Origin: Hafnia psychrotolerans
GTDB taxonomy: Bacteria; Pseudomonadota; Gammaproteobacteria; Enterobacterales; Enterobacteriaceae
Direction of reading: 5' to 3'
Assembly: GCF_014639435.1 (NCBI RefSeq)
Contig: NZ_BMFZ01000003.1
Location: 248,001 to 312,000 of the forward strand
Length of the DNA stretch: 64,000 nucleotides
Shown piece after piece: positions 29,749 through 38,877 of the stretch. Each line of letters begins with the position of its first letter. Position 1 is the stretch's first letter. A program made the position numbers and the translations under genes. The notes beneath the pieces are model-generated. The model saw nothing but the letters and a program-made list of their open reading frames with translations, searched no databases and was not told where the DNA came from.

Positions 29749-30469
29749 AACCTTGCTCCTCTAACTGTTTAACCAAGGTGAAATCGCCGGATTTAACAAT
29801 GCGGCCCTGCCACAAAACGTGCACGTAGTCAGGCTTGATGTAGTCGAGGATACGCTGGTAGTGGGTAACGATAATGAATGAACGTTTACCGTCACGTAAG
29901 GAATTCACGCCATCGGAAACAATTTTCAGCGCATCAATGTCCAGACCAGAGTCAGTTTCATCGAGGATGCACAAATTAGGCTCAAGAGCCGCCATTTGCA
30001 GAATATCGTTACGCTTCTTTTCACCGCCGGAGAAACCGACGTTGACCGAGCGGGTCAGCAAATCGGACGGCATTTTGAGCATATCAATTTTTTCTTCGAT
30101 AAAATCAGCGAAGTCAAAACGATCCATTGGCGGCAACTGACGATATTTACGTACCGCATTGACTGCAGTTTGCAGGAAAAAATGGTTGGTGACGCCGGGA
30201 ATCTCTACCGGATACTGGAAGGCCATAAAGACGCCCTCGCCTGCACGGTCTTCCGGCGCGAGATCCAGTAAATCTTTACCGTTGAATTCAACAGTACCCT
30301 CGGTAACTTCGTAGTCCTCGCGTCCGGCCAGCGTCGCGGAAAGCGTACTTTTACCGGAACCGTTCGGCCCCATAATGGCGTGTACTTCCCCTGGTTTGAT
30401 CTCAAGATCAAGCCCTTTAAGAATTTCCTTTTCTTCGACACGGACCTTTAAATTCTTAATGCTTAACAT
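29723..30469 (-). CDS. sufC: Fe-S assembly ATPase SufC
   Basis: An ABC-type ATPase of 248 residues, as in E. coli. Walker A GPNGSGKST (34-42), signature FSGGEKKR, Walker B LCILDETDSGLD and the switch His in IIVTHYQR. Soluble; it drives conformational change in SufBC2D. The true start is MLSIKNLK at 30469 with AAGGA 7 bases upstream; upstream frame extension enters the spacer. Unusually, 122 bases separate it from sufB, compared with about ten in E. coli. Confidence 0.96.
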   Translation of the reverse strand: MLSIKNLKVRVEEKEILKGLDLEIKPGEVHAIMGPNGSGKSTLSATLAGREDYEVTEGTVEFNGKDLLDLAPEDRAGEGVFMAFQYPVEIPGVTNHFFLQTAVNAVRKYRQLPPMDRFDFADFIEEKIDMLKMPSDLLTRSVNVGFSGGEKKRNDILQMAALEPNLCILDETDSGLDIDALKIVSDGVNSLRDGKRSFIIVTHYQRILDYIKPDYVHVLWQGRIVKSGDFTLVKQLEEQGYGWLTEQE

Positions 30470-30591
30470 ACGTATCCTTGAGTTTGCGCTTGCGCGCTCA
30501 TAATTCTGATTATGCTTTACTGTGCTGAACTCAAACCTGTCCGTCACGGACGCTACACCATACAGCGACGGCAGGAAAATTCGCCGGTGTA
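30470..30591 (-). other. Structured spacer between sufB and sufC (122 bp)
   Basis: On the minus strand TTGAGTT (30528-30534) can pair with AACTCAA (30478-30484), enclosing two small hairpins: ATAAT/ATTAT (30500-30513) and a GCG/CGC stem (30486-30495). The closing strand abuts the AAGGA of sufC. Upstream, GTCCG-TGA-CGGAC (30540-30552) makes another stem. No frame fits a gene. Confidence 0.5.
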
Positions 30592-32115
30592 TTAACCGAC
30601 ACTGTGTTCAAGGCTGATCGCCAACAGTTTCTGTGCTTCGACAGCAAACTCCAGCGGCAGCTCGGAAAAGACATCTTTGCAGAAACCATTAACAATCATC
30701 GAGATGGCATCATCTTCGCTGATACCGCGCTGCAGGCAGTAGAACAGCTGGTCATCGCCGATTTTCGAGGTAGTGGCCTCATGCTCAAGCTGGGCAGTAT
30801 TGTTGCGTACTTCCACATAAGGGAAGGTATGCGCCGCGCTGTCCGGGCCGATAAGCATCGAGTCACATTGGGTAAAGTTACGGGCGTTTTCCGCCGACGG
30901 TAGAATTTTCACCAGACCGCGATAACTATTCTGGCTGTGGCCGGCAGAAATACCTTTGGAAATAATGGTCGACTTGGTGTTTTTACCAATATGGATCATC
31001 TTGGTCCCGGTATCAGCCTGCTGTTGACCGCTGGTCAGCGCCACGGAGAAGAACTCACCGATCGAGTTATCGCCTTTGAGGATAACGCTCGGGTATTTCC
31101 AGGTGATCGCAGAGCCAGTTTCAGACTGTGTCCAGGACATTTTCGAACCCGCACCTTCACACAGTGCGCGTTTAGTGACGAAGTTCAGTATCCCGCCAGT
31201 GCTCTCTTTGCCACCGGAGAACCAGTTCTGCACGGTGGAATATTTCACTTCCGCATCTTTGTGCAAAATAACTTCAACCACGGCCGCATGAAGCTGATAG
31301 GTATCGCGAACCGGCGCAGAACACCCTTCGATATAGCTCACATAGCTGCCTTCGTCGGCAATGAGGATGGTACGTTCGAACTGGCCGGTTTTCGCTGCGT
31401 TAATACGGAAATAGGTCGACAGCTCCATAGGGCAACGCACGCCTTTCGGCACGTAAACGAAAGTGCCGTCAGAAGCCACAGCAGCGTTCAGTGCAGCAAA
31501 GAAATTATCCTGTGCAGGGACGACTGTACCGAGATATTTGCGAACCAGATCCGGGTATTCGTGAATGGCTTCACCGAATGAGCAGAAAATGACGCCTGAC
31601 TCAGCCAACTTCTCACGGTAAGTGGTAGAAACAGACACTGAATCGAAAATGGCATCGACTGCCACTTCTTGCCCTTCACGTACGGGAACACCCAGCTGTT
31701 CGAAGGCTTTCTCCACTTCGCTGGTCAGGTAGTTTTTACCGTCGGTCGCAGGAATACCCAGAGCGTCGGCCGTTGACTGCTGCGTTGCACCTGGCTGTGA
31801 TCCACAGGTGTCATCACAGCTTCCGCAGGAAGGCGCGGAGTAATAACTGTAATCTTGATAGTCAAGCGGCGTGTAATACGCTTTCAACCAGTGAGGCTCT
31901 TCCATTTTCAACCAAGCATGGTAAGCCTGCAGACGAAATTCCAGCATCCACTCAGGCTCATTGCGTTTCGCGGAAATGGCACGTACCACATCTTCGTTGA
32001 TGCCAGATGCTAATTCATCGGTGGCCAGTTGGGTGAAGAACCCTTCCTTGTACTTCGTCTCCGCGCCGACCCAAGACTGCACATTCTCTGGAATTTCTAC
32101 GTTGCTTCGTGACAT
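30592..32115 (-). CDS. sufB: Fe-S assembly scaffold protein SufB
   Basis: 507 residues (E. coli 495). SufB is the subunit on which clusters form. Conserved: [26 protein letters not shown], the long core with GCSAPV and [19 protein letters not shown], and the C-terminal [18 protein letters not shown] with the essential Cys region. A CGSCDDTC motif near residue 100 is kept. The start MSRSNVEIP at 32115 matches E. coli MSRN; the open frame continues upstream without support. 44 bases after sufA. Confidence 0.96.
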   Translation of the reverse strand: MSRSNVEIPENVQSWVGAETKYKEGFFTQLATDELASGINEDVVRAISAKRNEPEWMLEFRLQAYHAWLKMEEPHWLKAYYTPLDYQDYSYYSAPSCGSCDDTCGSQPGATQQSTADALGIPATDGKNYLTSEVEKAFEQLGVPVREGQEVAVDAIFDSVSVSTTYREKLAESGVIFCSFGEAIHEYPDLVRKYLGTVVPAQDNFFAALNAAVASDGTFVYVPKGVRCPMELSTYFRINAAKTGQFERTILIADEGSYVSYIEGCSAPVRDTYQLHAAVVEVILHKDAEVKYSTVQNWFSGGKESTGGILNFVTKRALCEGAGSKMSWTQSETGSAITWKYPSVILKGDNSIGEFFSVALTSGQQQADTGTKMIHIGKNTKSTIISKGISAGHSQNSYRGLVKILPSAENARNFTQCDSMLIGPDSAAHTFPYVEVRNNTAQLEHEATTSKIGDDQLFYCLQRGISEDDAISMIVNGFCKDVFSELPLEFAVEAQKLLAISLEHSVG

Positions 32116-32159
32116 ATTGGTTACATCGCTTCGTTTACAATTTCGTTTATACAATAAAA

Positions 32160-32531
32160 TTAAATACCAAAGCTTTCGCCACACCCGCAGGCATGTTGAG
32201 CTTTAGGATTATTGAATTTAAATATTTGATTAAGCCCTTCGCGGACGAAATCTACCTCGGTGCCATCGATGAAAGGCATGGCTTTCACAGGAATGAACAA
32301 CTTTGCGCCATCGCGCTCAAACACCAGATCATCACTGGCAGGTTGCTTGGTCAGGTCCAGCACATAGCCAAAACCGGCGCAACCCGACTGTTTAACAGAG
32401 ATCTGTAGGCCTTTGACCTCGGGATCCTGGGTGATCAATGTCTTAACCTGCTTTGCAGCAGACGCTGTCAACGTCACGCCTTGCCAAATATTTTCATCTA
32501 AAGAAAATGTACCGACAGTTTCAGTTTGCAT
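32160..32531 (-). CDS. sufA: A-type Fe-S carrier SufA
   Basis: 123 residues (E. coli 122). The three cluster ligands are Cys51 (QSGCAGFGY), Cys115 and Cys117 (CGCGESFGI). It ferries clusters from SufBCD to target proteins. The start at 32531 has GAGG 8 bases upstream; the open frame extends 41 codons further but matches nothing. First gene of the operon, with the suf promoter about 50 bases upstream. Confidence 0.95.
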   Translation of the reverse strand: MQTETVGTFSLDENIWQGVTLTASAAKQVKTLITQDPEVKGLQISVKQSGCAGFGYVLDLTKQPASDDLVFERDGAKLFIPVKAMPFIDGTEVDFVREGLNQIFKFNNPKAQHACGCGESFGI

Positions 32532-32580
32532 CTGTCCTACCTCGATTGTTTCAGGGTCATAGACAAGACCTATTGTGTCT

Positions 32581-32608
32581 ATTCTAGTGATAACATGTAT
32601 CACTTCAA
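32581..32608 (-). promoter_or_regulatory. suf promoter with Fur-like palindrome filling the spacer
   Basis: On the minus strand -35 TTGAAG (32603-32608) and -10 TAGAAT (32581-32586) are separated by exactly 16 bases. These bases, with their flanks, form the inverted repeat AGTGATA-CATGT-TATCACT. The core TGATACATGTTATCA matches the Fur 7-1-7 consensus in about 11 of 14 positions. suf is Fur-repressed in E. coli; IscR and OxyR sites are not evident to me. Confidence 0.6.
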
Positions 32609-32897
32609 CCTCTTGTTTTAAGAGGGTATAGCGATTTCGCGTGAGGAGAGTCACTCAACGCCTGCGCTTTCTCAAGCGAGCTGCTGGCGGGTCTTAAACA
32701 CCGCAGCCATCAACACATTGAATAAGTTGTCAATTTTTTGTTAAAAAAAGCCAATTCCCCACGCCAGCTGCGGGATAAAAAGTGTTCCTGATAACTATTA
32801 TAAAACATTCATCGGAAATACCTATTTATGAATTCGTTCATTTATAGTCAAGAAATGCCTTATTTAGCTCCATATCCACACCAAGTTAAGGGATGTT

Positions 32898-32975
32898 ATG
32901 CCCATTAACCTCATCCAAAATAATGCCAGTATCCCGATTGATCCGCCGCTCATTTACCAATATGATGAATTCTAA
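32898..32975 (+). CDS. Possible 25-codon small ORF upstream of Fur-boxed gene
   Basis: ATG preceded by AAGGG 6-9 bases upstream opens a 25-codon frame (MPINLIQNNASIPIDPPL..., ending YDEF). The stop lies 5 bases before the Fur box of the next gene. No homologue known to me and no lipobox or membrane helix. It could be a real small protein, an unrelated leader, or chance. Confidence 0.3.
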   Translation: MPINLIQNNASIPIDPPLIYQYDEF

Positions 32976-32979
32976 AATT

Positions 32980-32995
32980 GATAATGGTTATCATT
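32980..32995. promoter_or_regulatory. Fur box upstream of the unknown gene at 33018
   Basis: TGATAATGGTTATCA (32979-32993) matches the Fur 7-1-7 consensus TGATAATNATTATCA in 13 of 14 fixed positions and is nearly a perfect palindrome. It ends 24 bases before the ATG at 33018, so it should control that gene under iron. Confidence 0.75.
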
Positions 32996-33017
32996 CAAAA
33001 AAATCGGACCGAAGCGA

Positions 33018-33422
33018 ATGACTCAATGTGTTAATGCGTGGCTGCAAAAAAAAATCGACGAATACAAATTCTCCGTTCGTGACGCCACGGTAGACTTTTA
33101 TTTGACGGAAGCCGCCCTACGCCGCGAAGACGCCGACATCGCCCAGCTCAAGCGCTTCAACACACACTGCCTCGACATGGCAAATCTCTGCCTACAAAAC
33201 GGTGATGACCATAGTTATGTGCATGCACTGTGTAAACTGCATAACCGCCTTATCCTTGAGATCAACACGCCCCACCGCATCGAGCTTTTCCGGGTACAGA
33301 GTTATCATTTCGCACGTCATACCTTGAAATTAATCTGTCACTATTATGCCATGTTGGGTATCTGGGAAAAAGCGAAGGCCTTTCAAACTGACTTCGTCAA
33401 ACGCGTACCTTTTCAGCTTTGA
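33018..33422 (+). CDS. Unrecognised Fur-box-controlled protein
   Basis: 134 residues, predicted mostly helical, with no signal peptide, membrane segment or metal motif that I recognise. Cysteines are scattered (4, 51, 58, 72 and 107 approximately). The C-terminal HYYAMLGIWEKAKAFQ segment looks like a helical hairpin of TPR type. It starts 22 bases after a near-consensus Fur box and is divergent from sufA, so iron limitation should induce it. In E. coli this place holds the unrelated 62-residue ydiH. The function is unknown; a role in iron-sparing or Fe-S response is only suggested by context. Confidence 0.7.
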   Translation: MTQCVNAWLQKKIDEYKFSVRDATVDFYLTEAALRREDADIAQLKRFNTHCLDMANLCLQNGDDHSYVHALCKLHNRLILEINTPHRIELFRVQSYHFARHTLKLICHYYAMLGIWEKAKAFQTDFVKRVPFQL

Positions 33423-33451
33423 AAAAATAAGCGTCAATCTGTCCTGCAAAT

Positions 33452-33482
33452 GAAAAAGCGGAAGCACCTGAAATGCTTCCGC
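33452..33482 (-). terminator. menI terminator
   Basis: On the minus strand GCGGAAGCA/TGCTTCCGC (9-bp perfect stem) is followed by TTTTTCATT. It lies between menI and the converging gene at 33018, ending the latter less well. Confidence 0.82.
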
Positions 33483-33520
33483 CCTGCCCTTCTGAATCTA
33501 ATTAAACATCCGTGATCGGT

Positions 33521-33940
33521 TTAAATATCAATCACCATTGTCGTCAGTCGTGAAATGCAGCACAGCTTTTCCTGGCTATCAAAGATCTCAATCTGCCAGA
33601 CCTGATTGCGGCGCCCCACATGCAAGGCTCGGCATACCCCTTTGACATAGCCCTGCGTTGCGGCACGCAGATGGTTAGCATTAATTTCCACCCCAACGAC
33701 CTGCTGTTCACCGCGCGTACACAGATATCCGGCCATTGAACCCATCGACTCCGCGAGTACCACCGACGCACCGCCGTGCAACAGCCCGAAGGGTTGCGTG
33801 GTGCGTGAGTCAACCGGCATAGTGGCTTCGAGATGATCGTCGCCCAGCAAAGTAAACTCGATCCCAATATGCCCAACCATGCATCCTTGGCTAGCGTGAT
33901 TAAGCGCCTCTAGCGTGGTATCTCTTTTCCAAAAAGCCAT
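33521..33940 (-). CDS. menI: 1,4-dihydroxy-2-naphthoyl-CoA thioesterase MenI
   Basis: A hotdog-fold thioesterase of 139 residues (E. coli MenI/YdiI 136). The helix motif [16 protein letters not shown] carries the catalytic Glu64. It releases 1,4-dihydroxy-2-naphthoate in menaquinone synthesis. The start at 33940 (MAFWKRD) has GGAG 8 bases upstream; the 5-codon TTG extension is rejected. It follows ydiJ by 18 bases, so the two form one transcript. Confidence 0.94.
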   Translation of the reverse strand: MAFWKRDTTLEALNHASQGCMVGHIGIEFTLLGDDHLEATMPVDSRTTQPFGLLHGGASVVLAESMGSMAGYLCTRGEQQVVGVEINANHLRAATQGYVKGVCRALHVGRRNQVWQIEIFDSQEKLCCISRLTTMVIDI

Positions 33941-33958
33941 GTGCTGCTCCTGCAACCT

Positions 33959-36900
33959 TTAAGGGATCAATTCCAGTAGTGCCTGTAAAGGATGGCGCAA
34001 GCCATTACCTTCAATGCGTTTGACCTGACTGCGGCATGAGTAACCCGTCGCGAGACAGCGTTGACGCGGCAGACGCTGTAAAGACTGGTGCCACGACAGT
34101 TCATAGATACCCAATGAGTTTTGAATATTCTTACTTTCATGCCCATAGGTCCCTGCCATGCCGCAACAACCGACACTGACATTTTCGAGTTTGGCACCAT
34201 AGCGGGCGAAAATATCGCTCCACTGCTTGCTGCTCCCCGGCAATGCCGTACTTTCCGTACAATGCCCAAACAGATACCAGGATTCGCCACTTTGTTGCTG
34301 TTCGGGTCGATCCATCAGCAACTTGTCCAGCCATTCATGTACCAATTGGACCTCGAACGAACCCCGTGTCGCGCCAAGGATTTCTTTATATTCGTCGCGA
34401 TAGCAGAGCACCAGAGCGGGATCAACCCCCACCAGCGGCATGCCTAACTGAGCAACACGGTTGAGGAATAAAGAGGTTTTCTTAGCCGTTTTGGCGAACT
34501 GTTGTAAAAACCCCTTGATATGCTGCGCTTTGCCGTTTGGCGAAAATGGCAGCAGAATCGGTTTCAGCCCCAACTTCTCCACCAGACGGACAAAATCAGC
34601 CACTACCTGGGCATCGTAATAGCTGGTGAAGGGATCCTGCACAATCAATACATAGTTGCTGCGCTGCTCGGGACTAATTTCTTCCAGTTGCTCCAGCGTC
34701 ATCTTGATTGCACTGTGGCCGAGCAATTGCTGGCGTAGAGTCGGCGATGAGAGTAATGGCAGGTCGACCATACCGATGCTTTTACGGCTCAGCTCCCGGA
34801 CCCAGGGTTGGCTAAAGAAGAAATTAAATACCTTCGGTGCTTTCGCCATAAGCGGCGTATAGCTTTCCACTCCAGCGACCAAATAGTCACGCGCCGGGCG
34901 CAGATATCTGGTGTGGTAAAGCTGTAGAAAACGTGAGCGGAAACCGGGGACATCAATTTTTATCGGGCACTGCGTTGAACACGCCTTACAGGCCAGACAG
35001 CCGGACATCGCCTCTTTCACCTCATGAGAGAAATCGTACTCCCCTTTCTTGGCATACCAGGTGTTGCGCGTCCGGTCGATAAGTAGACGAAAACTCATTT
35101 TTTGCTGCGGTAATGCATTTTCCAGCGCCAGCGGGTCGACACCTTGCTCAGAGAGTAAACGCAGCCATTCGCGCACCAGGCCGGCACGCCCTTTCGGCGA
35201 ATGAATACGGCTGCCCGTGATTTTCATCGAAGGACACATCGGGCTTTTCACATCAAAGTTAAAGCAAAGGCCGTTGCCGTTACACTCCATCGCGCCACGA
35301 AATGACTGTCGCACCTCCAGCGGAATGCGGCGATCCAGCGAACCTCGCTTTTCAGCGTCTACCTTCAACATCGGCTCATCGCAATCGAGTGGGGCACAAA
35401 TTTTGCCGGGATTCAGCCGATTGTCCGGGTCAAATACTGACTTAATGCGACGAAGTTCATTAAACAGGGCTTCACCAAAGAAAGCCGGGCTGTATTCGGC
35501 ACGGAAACCTTTTCCATGCTCACCCCATAGAAGGCCGCCGTATTTCGCCGTCAGCGCCACGACCTGATCTGAAAGTTGCTTCAGCAAGACTTCCTGCTGT
35601 GGATCACACATATCCAGCGCCGGGCGGACATGCAAAACGCCGGCATCGACGTGACCGAACATGCCATAACTTAGATTATGGCTGTCGAGCAACGCACGGA
35701 ACTCAACAATATAGTCTGCCAGCGATTCGGGCGGAACGCAGGTATCTTCCGCAAAGGGCAATGGCTTGGCCTGACCTTTCGCATTACCCAGCAGACCTAC
35801 CGCTTTCTTGCGCATATTATAGATGCGCTCAATACCGGGAAGATCGGCACAAATCTGATAACCGATAACGCCACCTTCGCCATCGCTGATCAGTCCGTCC
35901 AGACGCTCACACAACGCTTCCAACTGGCGCTCAATCAATACGTCATCGTCCCCGGCAAACTCCACGATATTGAGTCCCTGCATATCCTTGCCGGGAACAT
36001 CAGTAATATAATCACGAACGGTATGCCAAACGATGTCCTCACGGGCCAGATTCAGTACTTTCGAGTCCACCGTTTCAACCGACAAGGCCTTCGCCTCCAC
36101 CATAAAAGGTGCATTGCGCAGAGCGGAATTAAAGGAGTCATATTTAATATTGACCAAGCGCCGCACTTTGGGAATGGGCGTAATATTCAGTCGCGCTTCC
36201 GTGATAAAAGCCAGCGAGCCTTCTGAACCGGTGAGAATCCGGGTCAGGTTAAAGGTTTGTAGATCATCGCTCAGTACATGGCGCAGGTCATAACCAGTGA
36301 GAAAGCGGTTAAGTTTGGGGAATTTTTCGATCACCAATGCTCGGTTGTCGCGACAGCTGTTCAGCACGGTGCGATAGATCCGCCCGATGACCGAATCTTC
36401 TTCGCCCAGTTTATCGGCAAGCTCCGTCGGCATCGCCGTGGTATCGAGCATATCGCCACCAATAACAATGGCGCGCAACCCCAAAACGTGGTCAGAGGTT
36501 TTACCGTAGACCAGTGAACCCTGGCCCGACGCATCGGTATTGATCATCCCACCGAGCGTCGCCCGGTTGCTGGTTGAAAGTTCTGGAGAGAAGAAATAAC
36601 CGAGCGGTCGCAGATAATCATTGAGCTGGTCTTTAATAACGCCTGCTTCAACTTTTACCCATCCTTGTGTGACATTCACGTCCAGAATGCGGTTCATATG
36701 TCGGGACATATCCACCACTATTCCGCGATTCAGTGACTGCCCGTTGGTCCCTGTACCGCCACCGCGTGGTGTGAAGACTAGCGTTCGGAAACGTTCTTGC
36801 CCGGCAAGCCTCGCCAGCAAAGCGACATCCGATGTGGCTTTCGGAAACAATACGGCATCAGGCAATAACTGGTAAACGCTGTTATCCGTCGCCATGGTTA

Positions 36901-37015
36901 GCCGATCGGCATAGGTTGTCGTGACGTCACCCGTAAATCCGTCTTTCTTTAACGCTTCCAAAAAATCGAGCACCAACTGAATAATGCCAGGTGCCTGTGA
37001 AATCTGTGGGATCAT
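33959..37015 (-). CDS. ydiJ: FAD/4Fe-4S D-2-hydroxyglutarate dehydrogenase-like YdiJ
   Basis: A fused dehydrogenase of 1018 residues, exactly the E. coli YdiJ length. The N-terminal FAD-binding PCMH domain (FTPRGGGTGTNGQ near 80, NTDASGQGSLVYGK) and FAD-oxidase C domain are followed by a ferredoxin-type region (CLACKACSTQCPIK near residue 670) and a C-terminal CCG-type domain (GCCGMAGTYGHE). E. coli YdiJ has been reported as a D-2-hydroxyglutarate dehydrogenase; older annotation says FAD-linked oxidase. No strong ribosome-binding site is seen. Confidence 0.92.
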   Translation of the reverse strand: MIPQISQAPGIIQLVLDFLEALKKDGFTGDVTTTYADRLTMATDNSVYQLLPDAVLFPKATSDVALLARLAGQERFRTLVFTPRGGGTGTNGQSLNRGIVVDMSRHMNRILDVNVTQGWVKVEAGVIKDQLNDYLRPLGYFFSPELSTSNRATLGGMINTDASGQGSLVYGKTSDHVLGLRAIVIGGDMLDTTAMPTELADKLGEEDSVIGRIYRTVLNSCRDNRALVIEKFPKLNRFLTGYDLRHVLSDDLQTFNLTRILTGSEGSLAFITEARLNITPIPKVRRLVNIKYDSFNSALRNAPFMVEAKALSVETVDSKVLNLAREDIVWHTVRDYITDVPGKDMQGLNIVEFAGDDDVLIERQLEALCERLDGLISDGEGGVIGYQICADLPGIERIYNMRKKAVGLLGNAKGQAKPLPFAEDTCVPPESLADYIVEFRALLDSHNLSYGMFGHVDAGVLHVRPALDMCDPQQEVLLKQLSDQVVALTAKYGGLLWGEHGKGFRAEYSPAFFGEALFNELRRIKSVFDPDNRLNPGKICAPLDCDEPMLKVDAEKRGSLDRRIPLEVRQSFRGAMECNGNGLCFNFDVKSPMCPSMKITGSRIHSPKGRAGLVREWLRLLSEQGVDPLALENALPQQKMSFRLLIDRTRNTWYAKKGEYDFSHEVKEAMSGCLACKACSTQCPIKIDVPGFRSRFLQLYHTRYLRPARDYLVAGVESYTPLMAKAPKVFNFFFSQPWVRELSRKSIGMVDLPLLSSPTLRQQLLGHSAIKMTLEQLEEISPEQRSNYVLIVQDPFTSYYDAQVVADFVRLVEKLGLKPILLPFSPNGKAQHIKGFLQQFAKTAKKTSLFLNRVAQLGMPLVGVDPALVLCYRDEYKEILGATRGSFEVQLVHEWLDKLLMDRPEQQQSGESWYLFGHCTESTALPGSSKQWSDIFARYGAKLENVSVGCCGMAGTYGHESKNIQNSLGIYELSWHQSLQRLPRQRCLATGYSCRSQVKRIEGNGLRHPLQALLELIP

Positions 37016-37287
37016 TTATTTTGACTCTGTCTTTGTTGTTGTTTGCCGGGCCCTGTTCTTTACCCAGTATAAAAACTAACATACTTCGTTTTCCAGTGCT
37101 TGGTCTGAGTGTTGTCAGTGATCCTCAAATTTGATAAGAGCGAAAATCCACCATGTTGACTGATAACAAAATTCGCGGTGTGCTGTCCAAAAACGGCTAA
37201 ATGCTCCATGCTTACCAAAGTGACAATCTGCAGTAATTGAAAGCGCTATTCTGTCACCTTGCCCAGTTTCTACTATGAGAACGAAGA

Positions 37288-38385
37288 ATGAACCTCCCGA
37301 TTAAACGTTATGATTTGCCTCAAATTATGTTTGGGGTTTTATTTATTGCCCTGATGACGGTAGCCAGTATTTGGATCGTCCAGCCTTTTATTTTAGGTTT
37401 TGCCTGGGCGGGAATGGTGGTGATTGCCACATGGCCTTTAATGATCAAACTGCAAAGATTGCTTTGGGGTAAACGCTTTCTCGCGGTGATCGTGATGACA
37501 CTCCTGCTGATTTTGCTGTTTGTTCTGCCTATAGCAACGCTGGTGAGCAGTGCCATTGAAAATGGCGCACCGTTGGTACAACTGGCGGGTAACCCATCCA
37601 GTTTACATTTGCCTGACTTCAGCTGGCTGCGCTCTATTCCTCTGGTCGGTCATAAGTTATACAGCGGTTGGCATTCAATCATTAACGGTGGCGGCAATGC
37701 CTTAATGACGAAAGTACAGCCTTATGTCGGGCAAACTGCGTCATGGTTTCTGATACAGGCCGGTCATCTGGGACGTTTCATTATTCACTGTTCATTGATG
37801 CTGTTATTTAGCGCCCTGCTTTACAGTCGTGGTGAACACGTTGGCATGGGGATCCGCCATTTCGCTGTCCGTTTGGCCGCAGAGCGTGGTGATGCCGCCG
37901 TTATCCTGGCGGGTCAGGCGATCCGCGCCGTCGCGCTAGGTGTTGTCGTGACCGCGATTGTGCAGTCAGTGCTGGGTGGCATCGGGTTGGCTATCGCGGG
38001 TATTCCTTACGCAACGGTTCTGACCGTAGTGATGTTTGTTTGCTGCGTGGCACAAATCGGCCCCTTACCGGTGCTTATTCCCGCCATCATCTGGCTGTAC
38101 TGGACCGGGGACAACACATTTGGCACCGTTCTTCTGGTATGGAGCTGTGTCGTTGGATCGCTCGATAACGTTTTGCGCCCGGTACTGATCCGAATGGGTG
38201 CAGATCTGCCGATGTTACTCATTCTCTCTGGGGTTATCGGTGGCCTGTTTGCCTTCGGGATGATAGGGCTATTCATTGGTCCGGTCGTTCTGGCCGTCTC
38301 ATATCGCCTGATTTCACTTTGGGTCAATGAAGCGCCAGAACCGGAACGTGACTTTCATCAGATTGCCAGATCCCTTGATGAATAA
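37288..38385 (+). CDS. ydiK: AI-2E-type transporter family protein YdiK
   Basis: A 365-residue polytopic inner-membrane protein (E. coli YdiK 370) with about eight helices. The family includes TqsA (autoinducer-2 export) and PerM. Helices lie near 12-30, 32-50, 65-88, 150-172, 205-262, 265-290 and 300-340. The substrate is unknown. Start MNLPIKRYD lies after GAACGAAG. Followed by the sRNA gene rprA as in E. coli. Confidence 0.88.
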   Translation: MNLPIKRYDLPQIMFGVLFIALMTVASIWIVQPFILGFAWAGMVVIATWPLMIKLQRLLWGKRFLAVIVMTLLLILLFVLPIATLVSSAIENGAPLVQLAGNPSSLHLPDFSWLRSIPLVGHKLYSGWHSIINGGGNALMTKVQPYVGQTASWFLIQAGHLGRFIIHCSLMLLFSALLYSRGEHVGMGIRHFAVRLAAERGDAAVILAGQAIRAVALGVVVTAIVQSVLGGIGLAIAGIPYATVLTVVMFVCCVAQIGPLPVLIPAIIWLYWTGDNTFGTVLLVWSCVVGSLDNVLRPVLIRMGADLPMLLILSGVIGGLFAFGMIGLFIGPVVLAVSYRLISLWVNEAPEPERDFHQIARSLDE

Positions 38386-38611
38386 GATCTAAATAACCGT
38401 TACCACGCTACCTGTCTTTATGACGTTATTTCCTCGTGAGACAGGCAGCGTGATCTTGACTGCGATCCACTTTTTTGTGCCCCTGAACTCTCCGCCTAAA
38501 TCATCGATTGACTCTGTATATAGATCTCATTAATTCGTTACATAGCGTAATCGTTGCTATTGAGACAAATCTTACAGACGAAAACCCCGAAAATCCCTAG
38601 TATTATTAACA
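38386..38611 (+). other. ydiK to rprA intergenic region
   Basis: About 225 bases including the rprA promoter. A -10-like TATTAT is at 38601-38606, and GAAAATCCCTA just upstream resembles half of an RcsB box. Nothing else seen. Confidence 0.4.
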
Positions 38612-38717
38612 GTTGAGATTTCAACCCCCTGATTTATATGTAAGGTTTCCCCTAACCCTATGTAACCAATATTGCTGTGTGTAGTCTTTGCCTATCTCCT
38701 ATGATGGGCTTTTTTTT
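38612..38717 (+). ncRNA. rprA: RprA small regulatory RNA
   Basis: About 106 bases, like E. coli RprA, and in the same place after ydiK. The 3' half (ATTGCTGTGTGTAGTCTTTGC, 38670-38690) is essentially identical to E. coli. It is followed by the Rho-independent terminator GCCTATC/GATGGGC (38690-38709) and eight T. The 5' part is diverged but keeps a small hairpin (GTTGA/TCAAC) and a TTTCCCCT stretch like the ATCCCCT used to pair with the rpoS leader. RprA is made under Rcs envelope stress, binds Hfq and activates rpoS translation. Confidence 0.9.
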
Positions 38718-38820
38718 GTCCTGAATTAGCGGAAATGTGGCTAAATCAGGTCATAACTTACGCGGTCTTAAGCTAGCCAGGATGCATTCTCCGGGAATAA
38801 AATACGCCTTAAAACACGAT

Positions 38821-38850
38821 AAAAAAAGCCGTGGCTCAACACCACGGCTT
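38821..38850 (-). terminator. ppsA terminator
   Basis: Minus-strand stem AGCCGTGG/CCACGGCT with a 7-base loop and a seven-T tail, 28 bases past the ppsA stop. Confidence 0.88.
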
Positions 38851-38877
38851 CGATTATCGTTGCAACTAAAGTCTAGA

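Noticed and set aside
33018..33422. The unknown gene as an orthologue of E. coli ydiH
   Set aside because: Same locus but different length (134 versus 62 residues) and no sequence resemblance.
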